The position numbers were made by a program, and so were the translations under genes. Positions 28,873-37,213 of a DNA stretch of 64,000 nt are shown here, one piece after another. This DNA comes from Leptospira biflexa serovar Patoc strain 'Patoc 1 (Paris)'. GTDB lineage: Bacteria > Spirochaetota > Leptospiria > Leptospirales > Leptospiraceae. The notes beneath the pieces were generated by a model that saw nothing but the letters and a program-made list of their open reading frames with translations, ran no database searches and was not told where the DNA came from. The stretch lies in contig NC_010602.1 in NCBI RefSeq assembly GCF_000017685.1, forward strand, positions 1,257,501 through 1,321,500, given 5' to 3'. The stretch's first letter is position 1, and each line of letters begins with the position of its first letter.

Positions 28873-29069
28873 TTATTGAAATTCGTCAAGACAGCTAACG
28901 GTGAAAACGAGTAAAAATGGCGACCATTTCATTCCATTCCCTGAAGAATGTCCAAATGATTTGATTTAACCCTTTGCATTCTAAAAATTTCTCCAAAATT
29001 GAACTTTTTTCGAACCGTTTGTCCCATTTACAAGAATTCGATGGATATAGAGATAGAAAGGAGTACGGA

Positions 29070-30062
29070 ATGGACAAAAAAAATGATCGAGAGCTGGAAC
29101 AAAATCTAAGGAAATCAATTTATCGTTTTGGATTGTATCTTGGCCTAATTGTTGTTATGGCGTTGATAGTCGTGTTTCTAGGTTTGTGGAAGGCAAGCAA
29201 TCAGATTTTATTTCCTGCCCTTGCTGGGATTAGTAAAGATTTTAAAGAATGTAATTCTGATGCTGAGACTAACTTTGGGAAATTCTGCGGAAATATTCGA
29301 TTATCAAAACAATACAAATATCAAGAAATCAAGATACCATCAATCAATGGGTATGAATTACCTGGATGGCTGATTCCGGCTCGCGAGAATGGCAAATCGG
29401 TTCACAAAGGTGTTGTTATATTTGTTCATGGAGGAGGGTCTGACAGGAGAGAGTTTTCTCGATTCATTCCATTTTATCTCCACCAAGGTTTTGATATAAT
29501 CAGTTTCGACCTTTCTTGTCATGGTGAAGCTCCTTGTTTGTTTCCTGGTTTGAGTTTTGGTAGTAGAGAATTTAGAGATGTACTGTCGGCGTATCTCTAT
29601 ACCGAAAAAAAATATCAGAATATTATAATGGTTGGTTCTTCCGTTGGAGCCTCTTCACTATTGATATCTCTCCCATTTTTGAAGGCTGTGAAGGGATTGG
29701 TTTTAGAAAACCCTATGCTTGATTTTAAAAGTTTAATTTTAGAATCTCCTGAATCTGCTAATTTACCTAACTGGATGCTTCAATCCCTGATAGAAATTGT
29801 ATACATTCGTGGAAATTTTGATTTTTTACTGAGCCCTAAAAATTCTTTGTCATTTGTCAATGATGTGCCTTTATTCATCATTCATAGTAAAGAAGATTCA
29901 GTTGTGACTTTCCACCATTCAGAGTCTCTTGTGAATCTTTACAAAGGACCGGTAGATTTTTGGTTCCCAAATTTTGGATCTCACGGAAAAGTTTGGGATA
30001 CAAATCAAATTGAATACGAATCGAAAGTGCAAAATTTCATTCAAAAAAATATAACACACTGA
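29070..30062 (+). CDS. Membrane-anchored alpha/beta hydrolase
   Basis: The ATG at 29070 was chosen because AAAGGAG stands 8-9 bases upstream. The protein starts with one membrane helix (FGLYLGLIVVMALIVVFLG) and continues as an alpha/beta-hydrolase: oxyanion-hole motif IFVHGGGSDRREF, nucleophile elbow MVGSSVGASS (GxSxG-like), a later Asp in SKEDSV and the final His in NFGSHGKVW. It is related to BEM46/YqkD-type serine hydrolases; substrate unknown. Eleven bases separate it from the YCII gene, so it may be co-transcribed with the sigma-factor pair. Confidence 0.85.
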   Translation: MDKKNDRELEQNLRKSIYRFGLYLGLIVVMALIVVFLGLWKASNQILFPALAGISKDFKECNSDAETNFGKFCGNIRLSKQYKYQEIKIPSINGYELPGWLIPARENGKSVHKGVVIFVHGGGSDRREFSRFIPFYLHQGFDIISFDLSCHGEAPCLFPGLSFGSREFRDVLSAYLYTEKKYQNIIMVGSSVGASSLLISLPFLKAVKGLVLENPMLDFKSLILESPESANLPNWMLQSLIEIVYIRGNFDFLLSPKNSLSFVNDVPLFIIHSKEDSVVTFHHSESLVNLYKGPVDFWFPNFGSHGKVWDTNQIEYESKVQNFIQKNITH

Positions 30063-30073
30063 AGAGAGAAAAA

Positions 30074-30430
30074 ATGGAAGAATACTTAATTTTAATGCGA
30101 CTCGATCTACTGACCAAAGAAGCCCAACCATCACCGGAACAGTTACAAATTTACATGCAACAGTATAGGGAATGGGTAAATTCGATTGTAACAAAAAATA
30201 AGTTTTTATCAGGTACAGCTTTGTCTACCGAGGGAAGAGTCATCCAACACAATACGATTGTTACTGATGGACCATTTGTGGAAACCAAAGAGTCTTTAGC
30301 AGGTTTTATAACAATTTTAGCCGAGAGTTTTGAAGAAGCATTGGGTATTGCGAAACAATGCCCCATTCTTTTGGGTGAAGGGAATAGCGTCGAAATCCGA
30401 AAGATAATGGGCATTCATAAGGAAGAATAA
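30074..30430 (+). CDS. YCII/DGPF-domain protein
   Basis: 118 residues of the YCII-related fold, with the motif TDGPFVETKESLAGF that names the DGPF group, preceded by YLILMRLD and followed by FEEALGIAKQCP. DGPF proteins are regular partners of ECF42 sigma factors, whose gene follows here after 26 bases. They probably modulate the sigma factor or act in the response it controls; the mechanism is not settled. Confidence 0.88.
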   Translation: MEEYLILMRLDLLTKEAQPSPEQLQIYMQQYREWVNSIVTKNKFLSGTALSTEGRVIQHNTIVTDGPFVETKESLAGFITILAESFEEALGIAKQCPILLGEGNSVEIRKIMGIHKEE

Positions 30431-30456
30431 AGGCTTGTTCTGGATTTTTAAATTGT

Positions 30457-31683
30457 ATGGATGAATTAGCTGTTTTGCCTCATTTGTTCCGATTGGAATA
30501 TTCCAAAATTGTATCTGTACTGTGCAAACGGTATGGATTCCATCAAATTGAAACGGCTGAGGATATCGCCAGTGAAACATTTTTAGTCGCGTCCCAGGCA
30601 TGGGGTAACAATGGGATTCCCGAGAAACCCGTTGCTTGGTTGTATGCAGTAGCAAAAAATAAGGCTAAAAATTTAATCCAAAGAGATTCACTTTATCAGA
30701 ATAAAATCCTACCACGTTACCAAATTGAAAATTATGTAGAGGATCATGATTTTGATCTCTCAGAAGAAAATGTAAAGGATAGTCAATTGAGAATGCTTTT
30801 TGCCCTTTCTCATCCTTTGATTCCTTTAGAATCTCAGATTGGTATATCACTTAAGATTTTATGCGGTTTTGGGATAGAAGAAATAGCAAAAGTATTTCTT
30901 TCAAATAAGGAAACGATAAATAAAAGATTGTCCCGAGCCAAGGAAAAACTAAGGGAAAACAATATTTCTCTCGAATTACCATCATCAGATGATCTAAAGT
31001 CTAGATTAACGTCCGTTCTTCGAACGATATATTTAATATTCAATGAAGGTTATGCCTCTCATAACCAGGATAAAATTTTGAGAAAAGATTTCTGTTTGGA
31101 AGCAATTCGTCTTTGTACTTTTTTATTGGAAAATGAGAAAACGAATACACCTGAAGTAAATGCTCTCCTGTCACTATTTTGTTTTCATATATCAAGATTT
31201 GATGCAAGAATGAATGATGCTGGTGAAATCGTTTTATTCGAAGATCAGAATCGTAATCTTTGGAATCAAGAATTCATTCAAAAAGGTGAGTATTTTTTTA
31301 TACAGTCAAACAAGGATCGGAACATTTCTAAATATCATTTAGAAGCTGCAATTGCATATTGGCATACTTTGTCTGAAGACAAGGTGGATAAATGGGAAAC
31401 AATTTATACTCTTTATACTGGTCTTTTAGAATTTGAATCTTCTCAAATTTTATTATTAAATCGTGCTTATGCGCTTTTTCGTTTTAAGGGTAGGGACGAA
31501 GCTCTGGAAGAGCTGGGACGATTAGATTTCCCTTCAAATCGTTATTATTTTTCTTTATTAGGTGAGATATATTGTGAGTTCGATCGAAAAAAAGCGAAAG
31601 ATTGTTTTCGCAAAGCGTATTCGATGGCAGAGAAACCAAGTGATCGGTTGGCAATTCAAAAGAGAATGAATCTAATGGAGTAA
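30457..31683 (+). CDS. ECF42-type RNA polymerase sigma factor
   Basis: 408 residues, far longer than ordinary ECF factors and as expected for ECF42. Sigma2 is at the N-terminus (LFRLEYSKIVSVLCKRYG, EDIASETFLVASQAW, KPVAWLYAVAKNKAKN) and sigma4 follows (LCGFGIEEIAKVFLSNKETINKRLSRAKEKL). A C-terminal helical/TPR-like extension comes next (YLIFNEGY, LNRAYALFRFKGRDEALEEL). No anti-sigma gene is visible; in this group activity is thought to depend on the extension. It pairs with the DGPF protein upstream. Confidence 0.92.
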   Translation: MDELAVLPHLFRLEYSKIVSVLCKRYGFHQIETAEDIASETFLVASQAWGNNGIPEKPVAWLYAVAKNKAKNLIQRDSLYQNKILPRYQIENYVEDHDFDLSEENVKDSQLRMLFALSHPLIPLESQIGISLKILCGFGIEEIAKVFLSNKETINKRLSRAKEKLRENNISLELPSSDDLKSRLTSVLRTIYLIFNEGYASHNQDKILRKDFCLEAIRLCTFLLENEKTNTPEVNALLSLFCFHISRFDARMNDAGEIVLFEDQNRNLWNQEFIQKGEYFFIQSNKDRNISKYHLEAAIAYWHTLSEDKVDKWETIYTLYTGLLEFESSQILLLNRAYALFRFKGRDEALEELGRLDFPSNRYYFSLLGEIYCEFDRKKAKDCFRKAYSMAEKPSDRLAIQKRMNLME

Positions 31684-32124
31684 GATTTTGAAAATGGATC
31701 CGAAAGTGATTCAATTGATGATTCGCTTACTATTTTTTACTTTTCAAAGTGCAACGACTCAGTAGTGGGATTGCCAACACATTTAGAAGTTAGGATCATC
31801 CCTTTGTTTCGGGTGAAATGAATTTTAGATAGCTGTCATTTTTTGAAAGAATAGGGATTCGATTCATTTGCCAAGGAAGTTGGAGAGGGTTTTAGAGACA
31901 TAATAAAACTGCAATTCCACAAACCCCCCCCGAGTTAGGGTGGAGGGGAGTGGCTCGTGGGCAGCTAACAATTTCCCTCTAACACATATCGCATTCCTTG
32001 GAAAGAGTTTCCTATATTTCATTCATTTTATTTCCAAAGATTTCGCGTTTTCACAATTGCTTCCCAGTGGAAGCAGAGAGAATCTGTTGACTTGTCCCAA
32101 ATTCGGTTATATCGTTCTCAAACC
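31684..32124. other. 441-bp intergenic region with a C/G-rich block
   Basis: No gene is supported. At 31921-31980 a run of eight C and a G-rich stretch (GTTAGGGTGGAGGGG...CAGCTAAC) with a short inverted repeat GTTAG/CTAAC interrupts AT-rich DNA, similar in character to the island at 6785-6941. A weak frame at 31940-32155 overlaps the next gene and is not credible. Confidence 0.4.
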
Positions 32125-32382
32125 ATGGATGCTTACCGAAATGCGTCGTATTTAGGATTTGTTTTGTACTTCATAGGGATTGTTTTGTTTCTTTATGGAT
32201 TCTATCATCTTTCCATTGAAAAGGATTTGGATGCGAAAGGGATAAAAACTACTGGGGAAGTGTATGCCTTAACAGCACCTTGGTGGCCAGTCATCCTTGG
32301 GGTGATTGTTACTTTTGTTGGGTATATACTTCGTAAAATTATGAAACGAAAGGCCATTGCACTAGACTCTCAAACGAGATGA
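32125..32382 (+). CDS. Small two-helix membrane protein
   Basis: 85 residues from the ATG at 32125 (a TTG at 32092 would add eleven). Two hydrophobic helices (YLGFVLYFIGIVLFLYGFYHL and WWPVILGVIVTFVGYIL, the first shown whole but short) flank a charged loop, and the tail is basic (RKIMKRKAIA). No family recognised. The reading frame is supported by its composition rather than by any motif; no neighbour suggests a role. Confidence 0.55.
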   Translation: MDAYRNASYLGFVLYFIGIVLFLYGFYHLSIEKDLDAKGIKTTGEVYALTAPWWPVILGVIVTFVGYILRKIMKRKAIALDSQTR

Positions 32383-32470
32383 TTCCCGTTTCGCATTTGT
32401 GGGAATCTTCGTTAAGATGCTAAGCGAATGGCCAATCCTTAATGAAACAAAGAAATATAAATCGATTGCA

Positions 32471-33025
32471 TTAAGTAAAATCGAGCCTCTTCCTTTGGTA
32501 TTCCAATAAAATCACACCAGATTCGAATTGTTTAAGTTTCACAAATTCTAATTTCGTTTCCGTATCAATCTGTTCAAATAAATGGATGCCATTCGAAAGA
32601 ATGATAGGATTTACCTTAAGAAATAAACGATCGATTTCATCCAATTGCCAAAGTAGTCCTGCCAGATTACCACCACCGCAAAGATAAATATTTTTGTTTG
32701 TTTCCATCTTGCGGAGTTTCTGAATCGTACTTTTGACTTCGAATGGTCTAACAATGGTAATTTCTTGTTCAGAGTATTTTAAATTTGGATCATCACTGAT
32801 CAGATAATGATCCATCCACGGATAGGCCTTTTTCCCCGCGATTAGACCAAATTCAAAACCATATTCATATGTTTTCCGACCTAGTAGTACATCAGAATAT
32901 TCTTCCAAATCTTTGAAATATTCATTTACATGGTCTCCTTCATTAAGAAAAAGATTGGTTTGGGATTTTTGGCTTTCAATAAAGCCATTGATAGAAGTCG
33001 CAACGTAATAATGGATCTCTCTCAT
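32471..33025 (-). CDS. Dihydrofolate reductase-like (RibD C-terminal family) protein
   Basis: 184 residues from the ATG at 33025, which has AGGTGA five bases upstream; the GTG at 33034 is less likely. Fold signature: REIHYYVATSINGFIES, EYSDVLLGRKTYEYGFEFG, NKNIYLCGGGNLAGLLWQ (cofactor loop) and KVNPIILSNGIHLFEQ. Probably a pyridine-nucleotide-dependent reductase of unknown substrate. Same superfamily as 8586-9149 but only distantly alike. Confidence 0.85.
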   Translation of the reverse strand: MREIHYYVATSINGFIESQKSQTNLFLNEGDHVNEYFKDLEEYSDVLLGRKTYEYGFEFGLIAGKKAYPWMDHYLISDDPNLKYSEQEITIVRPFEVKSTIQKLRKMETNKNIYLCGGGNLAGLLWQLDEIDRLFLKVNPIILSNGIHLFEQIDTETKLEFVKLKQFESGVILLEYQRKRLDFT

Positions 33026-33318
33026 ATGTGTCACCTATTGAGATATTAAAATGTAATCGCTTAGAAAGTTTAAGCTTCGGTTTGGATTTTAAGGTTAGGT
33101 GTTAGAGATTGCCATTGTCTTGTATCAATTAAAATTACTTTTATTTGCCTCAGTTGCAAATGTATAGTGGAATTAGAAATTAAATCTTTTGTAAACAATT
33201 ATTTTTTGAATGAATACACATTTTGAAAAGAAACAAAGACATATGTTCCAAAGCGAAAAATTGATCCTAAAATTGAAATCCGATTGGGAACGAGGCTCAA
33301 ATTTCTATTTTGAACTTT

Positions 33319-33681
33319 TTAATTCGAAGGAGGGCAACAAATGGCAACCATCTCTTCTAGATGGTTCAAGATCGCTTTAAATTTTTGAATCGCTTGGTTT
33401 GGTTCCAATTGGTAATATACATGTTTGCCTTGTTTGTCGCGTACTAGGATTCCCGCTTCTTGTAAGGTGAGTAGATGTCTTGAGATTACCGAACGATCTA
33501 AGGACAATCCTTCGGATAGTTCTGAGATATCTGCCTTACCATGGCGGATCACTTGTTTGAGTACTTCAATTCGGCTCGGTTCCGCAAGTGCTGTTAAAAA
33601 TTTGGAATCTAAGACTAGGTTCAACGCTTCGATCGCTGTTTCTTTTCTCTTCTCCGATGGGGATTTCACTTTTACAGCCAT
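33319..33681 (-). CDS. ArsR-family transcriptional regulator
   Basis: 120 residues with a winged helix typical of ArsR/SmtB: LTALAEPSRIEVLKQVIRHG, then ELSEGLSLDRSVISRHLLTL and AGILVRDKQGKHVYYQL. The recognition helix lacks the ELCVC metal site of ArsR itself; a Cys-Cys pair near the C-terminus (VAICCPPSN) could bind metal or sense thiol chemistry. Divergent from a membrane-protein gene, with a perfect palindrome in between, so it probably represses that gene. Confidence 0.9.
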   Translation of the reverse strand: MAVKVKSPSEKRKETAIEALNLVLDSKFLTALAEPSRIEVLKQVIRHGKADISELSEGLSLDRSVISRHLLTLQEAGILVRDKQGKHVYYQLEPNQAIQKFKAILNHLEEMVAICCPPSN

Positions 33682-33774
33682 CTACCCAATCATTTTGTAG
33701 GATTTTTTGCGAGTCTAGCTTTTTTCCATTTGAAGTTGACCGATTTCACAACCAGGAAAAATATGTGCAATAAG

Positions 33775-33788
33775 GTGCATATATGCAC
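33775..33788. promoter_or_regulatory. Palindromic operator, candidate ArsR-family site
   Basis: GTGCATATATGCAC is a perfect 14-bp palindrome ending 14 bases before the ATG at 33803; an extra half-site TGTGCA lies at 33764-33769. Its position over the start region of the divergent gene suits repression by the adjacent ArsR protein. Confidence 0.6.
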
Positions 33789-33802
33789 ACGAGGAGTTTT
33801 GT

Positions 33803-34354
33803 ATGAATTTGTTGGATTTGAGCTTAGTGTTTTTGGTGGTTTTTTCAGGATTGGCTTTTTGGGATGGAATTGTTTTGCATCTATGGAAATACAAACTCTA
33901 TCGTTATGAAGATACGATTTATGAACATCAATTACATACTGTAAGAGCTGTCCTTTTTCCTTTGATCCTTGTTGGGTTATTCCTTTTTGAGATCAAAGGT
34001 TGGTTGTATGTGGTGATTCTTGTGATCACGTTTTTGGATTTGGTGATCCAGATTATGGATATGTGGGAAGAAAAAGGAGCTAGGATTCGTTTTGGAGGTT
34101 TGAGTTCCAATGAATATATCTTACATGTAGTACTGACCTCATTACATTCATCAATGTTGTTATTGTATTTACTATCAAAGCCGGATGGTTCTTTTTCCTT
34201 ACAAACTGCAGAGATCGTTTTTTCTAACAGTCTCGCATATCTTGTCGCGATCAATCTTTTGCCGGGTGCAATTTTGATTGCAACCTTACATTTGGCCCTA
34301 TGCCATCCTTTTTTTCGTAGAGAAAAGACCGTCAGAACCATTTCGCCAATGTAA
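33803..34354 (+). CDS. Membrane protein divergent from the ArsR regulator
   Basis: 183 residues and about five membrane helices (LSLVFLVVFSGLAFWDGIVL, TVRAVLFPLILVGLFLF, LYVVILVITFLDLVIQI among them). A His-rich loop lies between helices 1 and 2 (YEDTIYEHQLHT) and another His near HVVLTSLHSS, which might bind metal. GAGGAG stands 8 bases before the ATG. Likely the target of the ArsR repressor. I do not recognise the family, so transport or redox roles remain open. Confidence 0.75.
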   Translation: MNLLDLSLVFLVVFSGLAFWDGIVLHLWKYKLYRYEDTIYEHQLHTVRAVLFPLILVGLFLFEIKGWLYVVILVITFLDLVIQIMDMWEEKGARIRFGGLSSNEYILHVVLTSLHSSMLLLYLLSKPDGSFSLQTAEIVFSNSLAYLVAINLLPGAILIATLHLALCHPFFRREKTVRTISPM

Positions 34355-34460
34355 AATCTTCATTTCGAGGATACATTGCATCATGAAAATGAATGTTAAC
34401 GATTTACTTGCAATGGGAAACTTCATCAAACATTGCAAGTAAGGAGTTCGTATTGATTGT

Positions 34461-34865
34461 TTATGGTAATCCAAGCACAGGCGCAGGTTTGATATCGCAA
34501 CTGAGTCCTACAGTTACGAAATTTTCCAAAATCAGACCAAGTGCATAAATATTGGTCACACATTTGTCGACACCATCTTTTAAATAGTATTTGTCATCTT
34601 CGATTCCTGCGGCAACAGGAACTAAAGCTCCATTTAACAAAGATGCAAGCAATGTAGCAGAAGAAATCGTAGATGAGGAAACGGACGAACCTGCAATGGA
34701 TCGGATGTAAATCGTATCAATTTGGGTAGCAGCATCGACTAGTTTTTTAATGGCATCTTTACCGGTGATGTTTTTGGAACTGAGGCCACCTATCACAGGT
34801 TGGTTGCAATTGAGTGACATTCCAAGTAAAATGGTTACGAATAAGAAGGGAATGAGTTTTTTCAT
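34461..34865 (-). CDS. Leptospira-type small lipoprotein
   Basis: 135 residues from the ATG at 34865 (MKKLIPFLFVTILLGMSLNC), which starts the signal peptide cleanly; a longer frame from 34901 is unlikely. After the lipid-modified Cys come NQPVIGGLSSKNITGKDA, a Ser-rich helix (IAGSSVSSSTISSATLL), and two further cysteines (DKCVTN, LSCDIK) that may pair. It resembles a paralogous family of short lipoproteins frequent in Leptospira. Function unknown; it stands alone. Confidence 0.75.
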   Translation of the reverse strand: MKKLIPFLFVTILLGMSLNCNQPVIGGLSSKNITGKDAIKKLVDAATQIDTIYIRSIAGSSVSSSTISSATLLASLLNGALVPVAAGIEDDKYYLKDGVDKCVTNIYALGLILENFVTVGLSCDIKPAPVLGLP

Positions 34866-35135
34866 ATGGTGTAAATTCGAATATTGGAATGGATTTGTCA
34901 AAGAAAAAATGCCACCAAATGCGAATCAGCTGAGAAAAAACAACGGTTAACCGAAGAAGTTTCCATCAATTCAATTTTTAGGGAAAACGTAAAACAAATT
35001 GGTAGTGGATTTTATGACTGTGTTAGTCGACATTTGGAATCATTCAATGAAATGCAGAAATAAATGATCGAACATAACGGAGGCTAGGATTGAAACCTTT
35101 CTAAATTCTATGATTTCAGTGAATTGATTCTTACT

Positions 35136-35681
35136 TCAATCTTGCCGTAAGGTGATATTGGGATCACCAGAGATGAGTTCGACGGAATAAATGTTTTGGA
35201 TTTGCCAAGAAGGTTGGAAGTTTTGGTTATAAGATAAAGTATAATTCTCTTCAGTGGCACTTGTTGTCGTCGGTGTGACCGTTGAGAAACTTACACCAGA
35301 TCGATTACAATTGGAATTTTCTTTGTATACCAATGTCGTTCCACTTTGTTTTGTAATTTTAAATGTATAGGTTCTTACTTCTTCTTGTGGTTTGGCATTA
35401 TCCAAATAATGGTAATGAAAATAGTATGGTTGTCCTACTGTCAATGTAATAGGCGAATCTGTATTTTTACGAAGGATTTGGTTCGGCTTAGGACAGTAAT
35501 TGGCATTTTGCGATTGGTTCAGTAGGATGAGATAAGAAAACATAAAGTTATTTGAAAAATTGTTTCCGTCTGTATCGTTATCACTTTTGTTTGGGACCGG
35601 CAAGATACAAGTAAAGGAAAGGGATAATGATAGAAAAAGTAAGGTCAATTTAAATTTGTAGTGAGTGTAATTGAAATTCAT
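35136..35681 (-). CDS. Lipoprotein, paralogue of the upstream gene
   Basis: 181 residues; signal ending SLSLSFTC. The mature part has CPKPNQILRKNTDSPITL, a beta-rich middle (YYFHYHYLDNAKPQEEVRTY, TFKITKQSGTTLVY) and ends SGDPNITLRQD. The same order of motifs, down to the final SGNPNITIRQY, occurs in the next gene upstream, so the pair arose by tandem duplication. Five bases separate them. Last gene of a four-lipoprotein cluster; function unknown. Confidence 0.78.
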   Translation of the reverse strand: MNFNYTHYKFKLTLLFLSLSLSFTCILPVPNKSDNDTDGNNFSNNFMFSYLILLNQSQNANYCPKPNQILRKNTDSPITLTVGQPYYFHYHYLDNAKPQEEVRTYTFKITKQSGTTLVYKENSNCNRSGVSFSTVTPTTTSATEENYTLSYNQNFQPSWQIQNIYSVELISGDPNITLRQD

Positions 35682-35686
35682 AATCT

Positions 35687-36199
35687 TTAATATTGCCTGA
35701 TGGTGATGTTTGGATTGCCAGAAAGGAATTCAAGGTAATAACCGTTTTCGGACGCACGAAATGTTGAATACGATTCAAAATCGGATTTGTAGAGTCGATA
35801 AGTATCTTCTGTAGGAGTGGTTGCCATAGGCAATCGTTTGTAAGCAGAATCAGAATACGTAAGGCAGTTGTTATTTGTAAAAAACTGTACATCGGTGCCT
35901 GATTCCTTTGTGATTTTAAAATAAAAATCGGTGACCCCCGTTCCCTGTGCTTTGTAATCCTCATAAGAAAAACGAAACCATGACTTTTCGTTTGGTTTTA
36001 AAGTCAAAGTTTGGTTTGTGTTTTTCCTTAAAATTAAGTTGGGGTGTTTGCAGGAATTGGAATAGTATTCATTTGTAAAATTGATGACAAAGAGTTGGAC
36101 AAGTGGATCGGCCTCCACCTCTTTTTGGTAAGAACAATGAGAAAAGAAAATCAAAAGAAAACAAAGGAGAAAGATAGAAATCTTATGTCCAATTTCCAT
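35687..36199 (-). CDS. Lipoprotein, paralogue of the downstream gene
   Basis: 170 residues from the ATG at 36199 (MEIGHKISIFLLCFLLIFFSHC), preceded by TTAGG; the frame to 36253 would overlap the upstream gene. The mature domain parallels the downstream gene: CKHPNLILRKNTNQTLTL, FYFKITKESGTDVQFF, NCLTYSDSAYK, ending SGNPNITIRQY. Probably a small beta-sandwich on the cell surface or in the periplasm. No known function. Confidence 0.78.
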   Translation of the reverse strand: MEIGHKISIFLLCFLLIFFSHCSYQKEVEADPLVQLFVINFTNEYYSNSCKHPNLILRKNTNQTLTLKPNEKSWFRFSYEDYKAQGTGVTDFYFKITKESGTDVQFFTNNNCLTYSDSAYKRLPMATTPTEDTYRLYKSDFESYSTFRASENGYYLEFLSGNPNITIRQY

Positions 36200-36233
36200 A
36201 CGGTTATACCTAACCATTTGGATTGAGTGACAA

Positions 36234-36545
36234 TCAATTTTCATTCGTCGCATACCCCTTCACAACAGTACAACGAATGATGGGTGAAAACATGTAGAAC
36301 ACATCGATAATCTCTGGATTTTTGATTCCCTTTTTCCCTGGCGCCTTTGCCAGTGCATCGGTGATCGCATCATGAAGATTGGGATAGAGTGGTATCAAAA
36401 TAAAACGGCAACTCCTTCCTTCCACAAATACATCCTCCTGACTGATGGTGCGAGGAGCGAGATCGATCCGATTGTATTTCCCCCAACTTTGGCATTGGGA
36501 TAATAGGAATAAGATACCAAGGAGAGATAGTTTCTGTAGTTTCAT
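36234..36545 (-). CDS. Small TRL-like lipoprotein
   Basis: 103 residues. Signal ends GILFLLSQC; the mature region contains SCRFILIPLYPNLHDAITDAL, then GIKNPEIIDVFYMF and IIRCTVVKGYA. The order (Cys-hydrophobic strand, helix, IKN-x-EIIDV, strand with Cys) resembles TRL-like small envelope proteins. It begins at the base next to the stop of the upstream gene, so the two are coupled. Family call is tentative. Confidence 0.68.
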   Translation of the reverse strand: MKLQKLSLLGILFLLSQCQSWGKYNRIDLAPRTISQEDVFVEGRSCRFILIPLYPNLHDAITDALAKAPGKKGIKNPEIIDVFYMFSPIIRCTVVKGYATNEN

Positions 36546-36872
36546 TTATTTCGTCTCATAGTAGATGTGAATGCATTGTAAAATCAAATAACTGTGGCTA
36601 AACTCAATTTCGATATCATCAAATCTACTTTTTTTGGTTTTCATTTCAAATTGGTTGAGTGCATTTTCCAAACTGCGAGGATAAATCCCGACACAATGTT
36701 CGAATTTATTGGAACGAGGGTGGGGTTTCTCGGTACGATTGGGTTCGATGTAACCAATATTGGTTGCCAATTTGGTCGTAATGCATGAAGTGAATGTGAA
36801 TGCAGTGATTAAGAATATAAGTAATAGATACCAATTTCTTATATATGCTAAAGATTGAATTTTATGATTCAT
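36546..36872 (-). CDS. Small lipoprotein at the head of a four-gene cluster
   Basis: 108 residues; hydrophobic signal ending FTFTSC. The mature part (FEHCVGIYPRSLENALNQF, RFDDIEIEFSH, LILQCIHIYYE) follows the same strand-helix-strand pattern with two cysteines as the next gene, suggesting an old duplication. First of four consecutive lipoprotein genes that probably share one transcript. Function unknown. Confidence 0.68.
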   Translation of the reverse strand: MNHKIQSLAYIRNWYLLLIFLITAFTFTSCITTKLATNIGYIEPNRTEKPHPRSNKFEHCVGIYPRSLENALNQFEMKTKKSRFDDIEIEFSHSYLILQCIHIYYETK

Positions 36873-37213
36873 TTAAATGATTAAACTTCCCCGGCCTTAA
36901 ATTTTCTGATTGGAATCCTATGATTTGGTAAAAGGAATCGTAAATAACAAAGGTTTGGTTTCTTCCACCGAACGTATAGGATGGGAAAGAAATTGTCATT
37001 CGGAATTGTTTGAAGAAAAAAATAAAATTCAAATTTTCCGCTCATTCTGTTCTGAAACCGAGGAAAAACCGTTCTTTCTGGTTTCGGCGAACAATTGTTG
37101 TTCAAAAGTTGTGGGATGAACATGGGTAAAGACACTCCTTCGGTTGGTTCGGTAAGGGAAATCTGCCTTGTTCCCATTGCGAAGAAATACGCAATTTAGG
37201 AAATTTCGTTCAT
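36873..37213. other. 341-bp intergenic region with no supported gene
   Basis: Opposed frames at 36881-37177 (minus) and 36910-37119 (plus) cover each other and have no recognisable motif or ribosome binding site. It should hold the divergent promoters of the lipoprotein cluster and of the propeller-lipoprotein remnant. Confidence 0.4.

Noticed and set aside
36881..37177. 98-codon minus-strand frame between the lipoprotein cluster and the propeller remnant
   Set aside because: Composition is not protein-like for this genome, it is opposed by another frame, and no start signal is visible.
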